Below are positions 1-11,418 of a DNA stretch of 64,000 nt, piece by piece. The notes beneath the pieces are model-generated. The model had not been told where the DNA came from. It worked only from the letters and a program-made list of their open reading frames with translations, and did no database searches. The DNA is taken from assembly GCF_024323335.1 (NCBI RefSeq), contig NC_066579.1, positions 355,515,400 through 355,579,399 of the forward strand. Direction: 5' to 3'. Made by a program: the position numbers and the translations under genes. The stretch's first letter is position 1. Every line of letters begins with the position of its first letter. Origin of the DNA: Lathyrus oleraceus (Eukaryota > Streptophyta > Magnoliopsida > Fabales > Fabaceae).

Positions 1-330
1 CTTAAGCAGAAAGAGTTTAATCTTTCTCATTTTCCACTGAGTTATTTTCCTCGTGGATGATCATTATTTTAGTTTCCTCCCCAGTTAATCATCTGGATGG
101 AACCACTCCCCTTGAGTTATATCCTCATTGGGTTGAGTCTTTGTTTGACCATTTCTTTCTAGTTACTACCTAGATAGATATTCTTGGTCCCTTTGAGAGT
201 CTCTTACCCAGTAACTGGTAATATTCTTCTCGATTTTTGAGTATTTTACTTTTGCCCAATGCCTGGTAAAAGTAACATACTTCTTTTGTTTTCCCCAGCG
301 GATTCGTTTTCATGTTTCCCCAGGAAGTTT

Positions 331-900
331 ATCCTTGATATGATCATTCTAACCGGTGATAGATATTCTTCCTTTGTGATTTTCTACACAGTAAAAAGGT
401 AGTTGTAATCCCTACTTTTATTCATCAGAGTTAATCCTTGATATGTTCATCCTAACTGGTGACGGATTTTCTTCTCTTTGTGGTATTCTATCCAGTAAGC
501 GGTAGTTGTAAACCCTATTTTCCCCTCCGAGTCTATCCTTGATATGTTCATCCTAACTGGTGAAGGATATTCTCTCTTTGGTATTCTATCCAGTAACTGA
601 TAGATGTAATTCCTATTTTTCTCCCCGGAAGTATATCCTTGATATGTTCATCCTAACCGATGACGGATATTCTTCGTCTGAGTCTATCATTGATATGTTC
701 ACTTTAACCGGTGATGGATATTCTCTCCTATTTGGTATTATGACCAGTAACTGGTAGTTGTAAATCCTATTTGATCATTTTTCTCCGCAGGCTATTCTTA
801 CCCAGTAACCGGTAACGAATACACCTCATTTTCCTCAGTGAGTCATCCTTGATATGTTTACCCTAACTGGTAACAGATGTCCCTCTATCAAGGTATATTA
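331..900 (+). repeat. degenerate tandem repeats in element A 3' UTR
   Basis: The core ATCCTTGATATGTTCATCCT recurs near 331, 433, 534, 635, 686 and 844, each followed by a variant of AACYGGTGA and GGATATTCT, then a CAGTAACYGGTA block. Spacing is about 100 bp for four copies and then irregular. The same units appear inverted in element B at about 16830-17420, so the array predates the split of these copies. Confidence 0.8.
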
Positions 901-1367
901 TCTTCCTACCCAGTAACCGGTAATAGATAATATACTTCTGGTACTCATGTGTTGAAGATCATTCTTCCCTAGTTGAGTTTGATTCAGGTATTTTAGCTTT
1001 ATTCTGATCTACCCGTTTCCCCAACAGCTTTTTCCCCTATCCCCAACTGGGTCCTTCCATTGATTTATTTTCATGGAAATACCCCTCGTGTCTCCAGCAG
1101 TTTTCAAGCCATAGCCTGGTCTACGCACATCTTTTATACCCCAGAGTATATGTCTCCCCAATGAGTGTTCCTTATAGAATGCATTATGCTCCTGTGGACT
1201 TTCAGTCTCTTCGGATTCTTTTCCTTTGTGGCAATAACATTTCATATCATATGCATCATGAGGTCTCTTAGGGACCAAAATTTGTTTATAGATGTTGTTA
1301 TTTAAGTCCATTCTACTGAGTTGATACAAAGATTTTAACCTTCACATCCTCAGTTATAATATCCTTA

Positions 1368-1379
1368 AATAGGGGCAGT
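1368..1379 (+). other. polypurine tract of element A
   Basis: AAATAGGGGCAG followed by one base directly precedes the LTR start TGTAAGACCCC. The same tract lies next to the 3' LTR of B (16313-16325, inverted) and of G (58475-58487, inverted). In LTR retrotransposons this tract primes second-strand DNA synthesis, so it fixes the LTR boundary and the plus orientation of A. Confidence 0.8.
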
Positions 1380-4300
1380 TGTAAGACCCCAATTTTGACA
1401 CTAAGATCCCTCATGCTATATCATCATATACATTAGCTTTGGGATCACACCTTGGCATCCTCCTTACCCCTCATTCATTGGGTTTGCATTAGAAGAGATC
1501 ACCAAGAACACTTGATTGTATCATACTTTGTTTTTCATTATTTACTAACCAAAATTCCAAAAATATGTCTATGTATAGTTTACTTCTTTTGTAGGTAGTG
1601 TGTGTGTTCACCTATGCTCCATCAAGCTCATATGTAGGGTTTGAGACCCTCAATGCAAGGAGACTAATCGAGAGATGGTTCACATTGACTCTAGACATCA
1701 TATATGGATCCTCATGATCTTCACATATCATTTTTATCAAGAAATCATCAAGAGTTCGAAGCTTGTTTGCCTTGGAAGCCCTAATTCATTTGGGTACCTT
1801 GTGTAACTTCCTCAGCAATTTTCTTCACCATTTGATCAAATATTTCAAGGTATACTTCATATTACATCATCTTATGTATATATTATCCTCCATGAGTTCA
1901 ATAGATCAAGAGAATTTCAAGTTTGCAAGTTCGTTCATGGTGGTTGACCAGAGAAAGTCAATTGGTTAAAACTGGGGTTCCCTAGACCCTATCTTCTACA
2001 ATTTTTGGCATATGAAAATTATTCTAAGAGCAAAGTTACTCCTTATGACATTCCAAACAACTTTCATGTTGAGGTCAAGATCTAGTTTTGCTTGTAAAGT
2101 CATTTTTTATGGTGAAAGGTCATTTTGTTTGAACCCTAGTTAGGAGGTCAACTTCCAAGGACCATAACTTGCTCAATTTTTATGAGATGAAAGCCATTAA
2201 AGTTTCATGATCAAATTCAATATGTCTTGTCCAACTTTTATTCTTTGAAGAAATTCAAATTCAACTTGTAAATGCATGTTCCAAGAGGAAATATTATAGG
2301 TCATTTTGGGCCATTACCATTGAACAAGTGATTTTCCTCAACTTCTAAAATGCATAACTCCTTCATGCCAAATACAAATGAGGTCAAACTTCTGTAGCGG
2401 TAAATTCATGACCATTAAACTATGGACAAACTTAACGTCAATAAAACCAGAGTCGCCATCGCGCTTTTATTGTTTCCAAAGCAAAAGGGAAAAGTACGAA
2501 CAAAACCCATAGATAATAAGTTTTCAAATCAAAACTAATAAAATGTCAGAGATTACAGGTAAGGGGGTTGGTTACACAGAGGGAAGGCGTTAGCATCCAA
2601 AGTGTCCTAGGTACTCCTAGGGAGCCCTTTTTTTATGTGTAGATGTGTTTTTGGTATAAAAGATGTTTGAGAAAAATAGAGTGTGGGATGAGAAAAGAAT
2701 TCATTGATTATATTTTTGTGTTTGACAAGACCTTAAGACTTATGCCTATGTACCAACTGTAGCGGGAAATTCATGATCATCAAGCTATTGACAAGCTAGA
2801 GATCAATTAACAAGAGTCAACATCGCGCTTTTATTGTTACCAAGGGAAAAGAGGAAAAGTACGAAGAAAACCCAATAAGTAAGAAGTTTTCAAATAAAAA
2901 CTAATAAAAGTCAGAGATCACAGATAAGGGGGTTGGTTACACAGAGGGAAGGTGTTAGCATCCAGAGTGTCCTAGGTACTCCTAGGGAGTCCTTTTTGTG
3001 TGCATATGTATTTTGTACAAAGTGATGTTCACAAATAAATAGAATGGGGGGATGAGAAAAGAATTCATTAATTATATTTTTTGTGTTTGACAAGACCTTC
3101 GGACTTCTGCCTACGTACCAACATAAAAATAAGGGATCAAAACCTCGTAGTTCGTGTTACAAATGTCAAAGTGGATGCATTGAGTTTAACAAAATTTAAG
3201 TTTGAAAGGCACAAAGGCCTAAAATGGTTTGAATGAGTTAGTTCTTTTTGGCTTTTTTGAAAGTTTAAGTCAAGTATAGTTAAATTTATTTACGAGTTTG
3301 ATTTAAGAAAAAAAGTTTGAAAATGCAATGGCATAAGGCCAAAGTTTCTATCTTTTTGCAAAAATGGTCAAAGTTTAGAACAAAAGTAGTTCACACAAAG
3401 AAGATTTTGAAAATGGAGGGAGAGATTTTGAAATTAAATAAATGGGGAGAAGATGAAGAGACTATCCTATGCACAAAATTTAAAAGTTTAGAGTTGAAAA
3501 TATCTGACCAAATGGGTAGCAATCCAATAGACAAGTATGTCAATAGAAACCCAGAATTCCCTTGGACTTTTAGAATCAAGCAACACACAAAGATGGCATC
3601 ATCCAAGCTTATCAATTCCATGATCTTCTTCAAAATAGCCTATGTAACAGATGAATTCCACAAGTCACGGGTTCAAAATAACAGCTTCACAAGGATCATG
3701 TTGCAGATGAATCTTAGAGAGATCTTCAAAGATGTATCAGATGAAGTTCAAATTGCAAGCACTTGGTTCTTCAACAAATTGGCATTGGCATAGTCCATTA
3801 GCAAAGGAGGTTGCCTAGATCCTAAGTCCATTCGTCCAAGATCCCACCAACATTCCACTCAAAAGTTTTTTAGGGTTTTTGTTTTTATTGTGTACATTAA
3901 TGGTCAAAGACCACACAAACAAACAAAGTATACACAAACAAAAATATATCACACAATATGGTCTAAATGGACAAAGTGAAAATTACATTAACATAAACAA
4001 TTAGAATGATATGTACAATGGCAAATAAAATAAAGTGCTAAAAGTAAATTGCATTAAAGTAAAAGCTTGAAATTAAAAGTTAATAGTTAGTAGGTTAGAA
4101 GTTAGTTTTGTTTTGCTTTTGATTTCAAGACATTCTTTGGAGAACACTCAACCCACTTATCACAAGCATGGATCCTTGAACCAAAACATCTTCCAAAGGA
4201 AGGAAAGAAGGCCAAGTTTCCACACAATACCATGAAAGAGGGGAGACTTACAATCTCACTAACTAGAATGCTTATGCCTTTTATGTCACAAATTTAGCGC

Positions 4301-7300
4301 TATGTTAGGCAATCGTAATTGGACTTATGTAGAAGTCACAACTATTTGAGGTCGGGCAATAGACTTTTAGAGTTAATGCATGTTGGAGACATAATATAAT
4401 GAACTATGCTCATGAAACATACCACACACACAAAATATGCAAAAGGTGTGGCCTAATCTCATCCATACTCATGTCAATTTTTCAATCAACTAGTATTAGG
4501 ACTTTGAGATGTCATAGGCCAAATGGAAATGAATGGATGAAGAAGGGGAATTATATGAAGAGGGGAAGGGATGAATGAGATCACAAATTGGTCAAAGGAG
4601 GACTTTTACCAAATTAATATCATTCATTCATTTTGGGAGATGGAATGTACATTCCATCAATCCCCTAAATTCAATGATATTAACTTGACAAAGTCAAATC
4701 AACTTTGACCAAGGCCCAATAACAAACAAGCAAACTCAGTTAAGTCGATACAAATGGTGAACACAATTTAAATGGCATTTATTCAATTAAAAATAGTAAA
4801 ATAATGCATTAAAATCCAATATGCTTTGTCCAATTCCTAAAATCTCATCAAAACACCAAAGAAATGGCCACGAGATTTAGCATAGGTCAAACAAGGTCAA
4901 AGGACCTTGGAGAAAAAAATTCATAATTTTTGGACAATTAAAAACAAATGCAAAATCAATTAATTCATGAAAAATATTAATAATGATCCAAAAAATAATT
5001 TTTATTTCAGAATATGAAAGAGAAAAGTATTTGAAAAATTTTGGTGAAAGTCCCATATTTTTTGGATCAATATTAAATTTAATATGAATTATTGAAAAAA
5101 TGCAATTAAAATAAAAAAAATCAAAAAAATGTAAATTATGTGGACCATCAGATCTCCCTCATTAATTGAGGTGGCAGATCTGATGATCCAAAACGCGCGC
5201 TCCACATGTACATGAGTCAACCGCGTGGCACAAATGGTAATTCAAAGCAACGCTCAGGATTAGAACATGAGACATGGATCCTATGGTTCAGAGGTTGGCC
5301 AAGTCATCGCCGGAGCCAGAGCTCCGGTCATCTTCTCCGGTGAGCCTCACCGGACTGGTCAACATAAACCATCACCAAAAAAATAAACAAGGACATGATC
5401 TTAAAGAGAAAATGGCATAGAGCTCGAATCTGACCTCCAATTACTCCAATCCCAAATATATTGAGAGATATGTGGAATTGAAATCTGAGGTACATGAATT
5501 GAGTTCCTTTGATTCGACCTCAAAGCAACTCAATCTTCTTGCCTACATTGGTAGGACTTCACACAACCAAAGAATCAATGGAATTGAGCAAGAATTTAGG
5601 AGAATCGAAGAGTTTAAAATTTCTGCAAATTACCTTCAATTGAGGTCTGAACTTGATGGATCTTGAGCTTGCTTGCACTTAGACTCACTCTACTTGCTTG
5701 TAGGAAGAGAATGGAAAGGTTTAGAAGCAATGGATTCCTGGAGAATTGAATTCCAAAATAGTGGAGATTCAAGCTCAAATTCAAATGAATTTATCAGGTT
5801 TATCCTATGAGAGTGAAGGGTTTTCAATGGGAGATCAAAGTTGGCGCAATGGTGTCTGAAATTCTGAGCATAAGGGCTTCTATTTATAGCTCAATCATGT
5901 GATATTTGCACACTCACTTTCACTTTCCAAAATAGGCAAATGATGATAGAAAGTTGCATGGGCGTGCACAGGCCCATGAAATGATAGCTGAAGGTCCAAA
6001 TTTGAAGTTCAGATGCTTTGAAGTTAGCTTAGATTGCAAGGCACATGTGATGCTTGAAGTTGGATCCATGCCAAATGATATCAGCCTGTTTAAGCCATAC
6101 GTAGCCTATACATTTCCCATCCAAAATGAATGAATTTGAGCTCTTTGGAAAGGTGATATCAAGAGGAACAAGTTTGATGTTGAACACTTTTTCATTTGGA
6201 GCTTGTAACTTGGAGAAATTTGAGGTGGAAGTTTGGAAAAATTTGACATATCAAAAATTTTCTAAGTGTCAAGCCATATGTCTCAATATTCCACCTTGCT
6301 TAACTGTTTATAGGAGCTTCAAATGAGAAAAGTGTCTTAATCAAAGTTGTATCTCTCTCAAAGACCTTCAAAATGGTCACCAATTTCATGTCATTTGGAT
6401 TTAAAATGATAGAGTTATGCATTTTTGAAGTTTGGAAAAATCACTTGATCAATGGTATAGGTCAAAAGTGACCTATAATGTAGCCTCATATGACATATGG
6501 TGAAAATTTAGAGTAAGTTTTCTCTTGGAATCATTTCCATGTGGTGAAAATTGTATGAGATAGCGTCTAGGGAGACCCAGTTTTGATCAGATGAATTCAA
6601 CTGGGCAACCATCATCAACCAACTTGGTAACTTCCAATTCTATTGACTTTCTTGGCTCATGGTAGATCATATATGCATAAGATGATGAATTTTAAAGTGT
6701 CCCTTTGTAATACCCCAAAATTTACCCTTCATTTTCCCTGGAAGCATGGGATTTTGTTTCACACTTCATTGGCATCATACTAGGTCATACTCATTGCATA
6801 CTGCATTAGTGACATGGAAGTCAGGTTTTGGATTGACCATTCCTTAACAGAAGGAGCCCACACAAAGCAAGATTGAGAATTGGACTTCATTCTTTAAGTA
6901 TACAAGTCTCAAGGGTCTCAGGTGGATCCAGGCAATGCTTGGTTGGAAGTAGAGGAGCTCATCCATGTCATGATTGGAGAGGCATCTTGGCCTAAGAAGA
7001 CTCACAATTATCTCAGAAAGATCCATTGGCAAGCAGTGCAATCAGTTCCCGATCAATTTTGCCCTAAAATTAGGGTTTGTTATAAAATCAGTTTATTTCT
7101 GATTCTTTGGGTGAAACTCTTTTCCATGGCCCTCCATATGTCCACAAGGGTCTACATACAAAAAATCAGCTTTTTATTTGAGCCAGAAGTGCTTCAATTG
7201 ATCACTGGAATCGGGAATCAGACAGTTTGGGAAAAGTCAACTATGGAGCCAGAGAAGTTAACTCCTGACTTTTTGAGAATGGAATCTCAAAATTCATGCC

Positions 7301-9983
7301 TAGGGGAGCCTACATGTGAAATTTGATCAAGTTTGGATCATGGGTTCATCATTTAATCAGGAATTGAAAAAGTTACTTAATTTGGAAATGGTTGACTTTC
7401 CATTTAGGGCAAGTTTTTATGATTTGTGCACCCACTTTAAGCCCATTTTCCATCAAGATAAAAGCTCCATTTGTAAATTTCTCCAAAATGAAAGTTGTTC
7501 CTCTTGTTCCAAGATTTCTAGAAATATAAAGTTTGCTCCATTTGGATCAAAATTAAGAAAGTTATGCTTAGTCAAAGTGGGGCATATTTTCTAGGACACT
7601 TAGAAAAATTTCTAAGTCCAAAGATCTTCAAAGTTTGTCAAGACTTCTTGGCCAGTTTGCTTGCACTTCAAGGCATCAATTGAAAATGTTTTATTCACAA
7701 GAATTATACCTTGCCATGTCCTCTTTCACCTCCTTTTGGAATCATCTCATTTGGATCCATGGTTTGAGAGATACATTCACTTAAAGTTGGCACCATGACT
7801 TGATTTTCTAGGCAGATTTTAGGCCAAACTTGCCCAACCAGTTTTGCAATGGTGTGACATGATCTTGAGGGCCATTTTTCACCTTCTTCCATTCATCATT
7901 TCCACTCATGCTCAATATGAAACATGCCAAGCTCCATGATATCTTGCTACTGTTTGCATTATCTCATCAATTCGTGACTTGCTCATCAAGTTACATGGCC
8001 ACAAAGTCACCATCTTGAAATGAATTTCTTGCCTGCCGACCATGCTGCATAAACCCAGCCCATGTTTTGTTTCCTCATTTGGCCATGCAGCAACATCTCC
8101 ACTCACTTAAGTTTTGCCCAAAATAACAACTCTCACGTCCCCTCTTTCTACACCTCACCAAATGCACACCATTTGCTCACGTCATGGACAAATCATTTCT
8201 GAGCCCATTAAGGACATTTGACCCATCATATTTAAAGACATAAACCCTAAACCTGAAAGCAAGGCTAGCGAATTTTCGAGCAAACAAGCAAGGCAAGGTT
8301 TATTGGAGTCAGCTTCCATTTCTCAGCAAAGCTCTCAAGTTGAAGTTTCTTGAAGCATCAAGGCAGCACCATTTCTCTTCCATTCTCTCCACAACCAAGA
8401 GGCAGTGGACCAAGCTTCCACTAGGTAACTTCCTTGCACCTTTTCCATAGCCATCTATTGATATATCATGCTCATCATCATGCTCATTACCATGCTAATA
8501 TTATGCTCATGCTCATTTCTGAAGCCCTCAACATGAGGCAATGTCCATGTTATGGATTTGTGTTGTTAATTTCTGTTCATACCCGTGTCCATATTGATAC
8601 CTTGTTGACAATTTTTCTCCATGATTAAGCCACCATTTCACTTAAACAAAGATACCACATTAATCTTCACATTTCATACTTGAGATCTGGGCTTTATTTC
8701 ATGTCTTTTGGTGCACTATGGCATGCGCATTTTTGAGTTGAAGTTTGAATAAATCCATTGTTTTCCTGCGTCCTCTTGCATGAACATGGCGCTAGGGAAA
8801 GGTTTAATGAGGAAGACGACCAGGTGTCGTCTTGAGAACCATTAGATCCAATGCGCACGTTTTAATCTGGGCCGCCCGTGTGTTTTTGTCCTTTAGTGAC
8901 TTAAAATATCGTTACCAGTTGATAACATGTTACATGATTTATTTTAATTAAATGTTATTTCATTTTGTCACGCCTGATTTAAGTGTGACTTGGACCTTGG
9001 GCCTTTGCTGTGCGCTTTCCACACCCCTTTTTTTTGGCCCATCAGCGCATAACCTTGTTTCCAATTCAATCCAAATACTGATACACCCCCCTTTTTACAT
9101 CTTTTTTTAATTTCCATTTATTTTCTGTTTTGATTTTAATTATTTAAAATATTTTCTTTGTTCATAAAAATATCCAAAAAAAATTCCATTTTTCTTGATG
9201 CCTTATTTAATTTTATTTAATTTTTATTTTCGCATTTATTTAATATTAATATTTTATTTTAATTATTAATTCTAAATGGTCCATTTTAGCAGACATCTAA
9301 TTCATGATTTTATTTTTATAACTTAAAATTATTTTCAGCCTTTGATTTTTGGGGTGAAGGTTGACCACTGTCCCACAGTCAACCTGACTTTTTCTTGGAT
9401 TTTTATTTCATAATTTGCTATTTATTCTTGATTTATTTTTAACCTAGTTTGGTTGGTTGACTTCTAGTTTGACCTCTGTTTTATTTTAATTAATTCATAC
9501 ACTAATTTTCATTGTTTTTAAAACCTTTTTGGGGGATGATGATGTCCTGACCCCACCTTACTTAGTTTAATTTTTCATAATATTATTGATTAATTTGCTA
9601 TTTATTTGATATTTATTAAGTTGGCTCGAATTTTCAGTTGACTTCTTTATGATCGATGTTTGACTTAGGGGTTGCTTATGGCAATTGAAGAGATCTTTTG
9701 ATCCTTCCTTTTTCATCTCATATGCCATGTATTAGAGGCCTTTTATCTTGATCTTATTTGATCTCCACCTCATTTCTTGATTTAATTGTTTCAGTAGACC
9801 TTTCTTGTACATCTTTTCATCTGTCTCATTTATCTATTATCTGTTATAATTGTTTCTTTCATCCATGCTTTCTATTGTTTGATTGTTTAACATGTTCATA
9901 CTTCCCATGCATTGTTTAATGCTCCCTTATTTCATCCTTTGATTCTTTGATTTGATTATACATTGTTTACTTATCTGATTTGA

Positions 9984-10085
9984 TTGATAACTGTTGCCTA
10001 CTTGTATGATGATTGAGGCATATATTCTTATTGTTTGATAATTGTTGCCTACTTGTATGATGATCGAGGCATATATTCTTATTAT
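9984..10085 (+). repeat. two-copy tandem repeat, 51-bp period, in LTR D
   Basis: TTGATAACTGTTGCCTACTT begins at 9984 and recurs as TTGATAATTGTTGCCTACTT at 10035; the units end in GAGGCATATATTCTTATT. The two copies differ by only a few bases. Confidence 0.85.
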
Positions 10086-10298
10086 TTGGTTGCCATGAAC
10101 CACCCCCATTCATAAAAAATGTACCCCTCTCCCATAAAGTGTATAATATTTATTTCTTTCATTCTTTATTCATCTGTTAATACAAGAATTAAAACGAACA
10201 TCCGATAATCATTTCAAAACAAGATCAAAAGCTCGATCCAACATCGAGTAATCATTTTCAAAATTTAACAGAACCAGCACATATTCATCCATCCTCTT

Positions 10299-10366
10299 GT
10301 AAGTCGATTGCCTCAGGCATCGTCATCTACCTGTAAGTCGATTGCCTCAGGCATCGCCATCTACCC
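10299..10366 (+). repeat. two-copy tandem repeat, 33-bp period, in LTR D
   Basis: TGTAAGTCGATTGCCTCAGG occurs at 10299 and 10332, each followed by CATCG(T/C)CATCTACC. Confidence 0.85.
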
Positions 10367-10739
10367 TTATCCGTGGCTCCTCTCCTTGCTCCATTCGTCG
10401 ACTCTTGTTCCGTTTAGGTAGCACCCATTAGGTAGAACCCTTTGTATGATAACATAGGTAGAATTCCCTTATTCTTTGCATGCTAACATTAGGTAGATGT
10501 TCCCCTCTGTAAATCCTAACACATAGGTCCACATTGCATGACAACTCTAGGGCAGAGCTTCCCCACTTTTAGACCTTCCGTGCGTCTCCGATCTTATGGC
10601 ATTTCAATTTATTCTATTGCAAAGAGGTAACTGCCTAAGACTCGATTCAGCGAGCTGCGACACCTACTGCTAGGACGTTGAACACATTGCCCACTTTCCT
10701 TTGACACAGCTGGTGTCCTCTTTTGTAAGTCCATGTTCA

Positions 10740-11145
10740 GATGGCAATCCTTAACCCCTAGTTAGTCAAACTATGACAACTCTGATTCTCATGTTCATAT
10801 GAGATACGTAGGCACGAGATGCGATGTCTTACCGAGTTTTAATTGACGACTAAAAACTAATCCTTGCTTGCTTTCGCCCTTGTTGCGATTCTTTTCTCTC
10901 GCCCTCGTTGCGATCGAGACTTTCCCTTTCTCTTGCCCTAGTTGCAATCGAGACCCTTGTTCCCGTAGTTAGCTGAACTACGTTTTGCTCTGATTCTCAT
11001 TCCAGATGAGATACGTAGGCATAAGACACGATGTCTTATCGAGCACACTTCTCTTTCTCCCATAGGTAGCCGAGCTACGAAGACTCTGATTCTCATACTC
11101 AGATGAGATACGTAGGCAGTGGATGCGATATCCTTGCGAGTCATT
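10740..11145 (+). repeat. three copies of a U5 hairpin unit in LTR D
   Basis: A unit of about 95-215 bp spacing contains CTCTGATTCTCAT...ATGAGATACGTAGGCA followed by GATGCGAT or CGATGTCTTA. Copies centre on about 10780-10840, 10978-11040 and 11075-11140. In the second and third copies CTACG (10978-10982; 11075-11079) can pair with CGTAG (11014-11018; 11111-11115), enclosing CTCAT/ATGAG. Element F has two such units at 51405-51590. Confidence 0.75.
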
Positions 11146-11418
11146 TTATTTTGACCCTTCTTTTAGCAGATAGTACCTTAGATAAACCTACACCCTTTAG
11201 ACTAGAACAACAAGAGTGGATCCCGTAGAGTACTACGGATGCGTAGGGGTGCTAATACCTTCCCCTCACATAATCGACTCCCGAACCCTATATTTGGTTG
11301 CGAGACCTAGTCTTTTCCTTCTCTTCAGGTTTTCTTCGATCGTTTCCTTTCCCTCCTTTGGGATAAATAACGAACGGTGGAGACTCTTCTATTTCTTTTT
11401 CGACGGTTGTTTTTCACG

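Larger units (their letters stand above)
1..1379 (+). other. 3' untranslated region of Ogre-like element A
   Basis: This is the non-coding end of a plus-strand Tat/Ogre element whose coding part lies left of the window. The sequence is the reverse complement, in the same order, of the 3' UTR of element B (16313 to about 17740), including the CCTTGATATGTTCATCCTAAC repeats and the run into the polypurine tract. It ends exactly where an LTR starts with TGTAAGACCCC. Short reading frames here, such as the one on the minus strand at 1009-1329, show no protein similarity I recognise and are not called. Assignment to the Ogre type is by analogy with B, which retains coding domains. Confidence 0.85.

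Noticed and set aside
3317..3793. 158-residue plus-strand reading frame inside solo LTR C
   Set aside because: Not kept as a frame in the homologous parts of LTRs A, B and E; lies antisense in an LTR.
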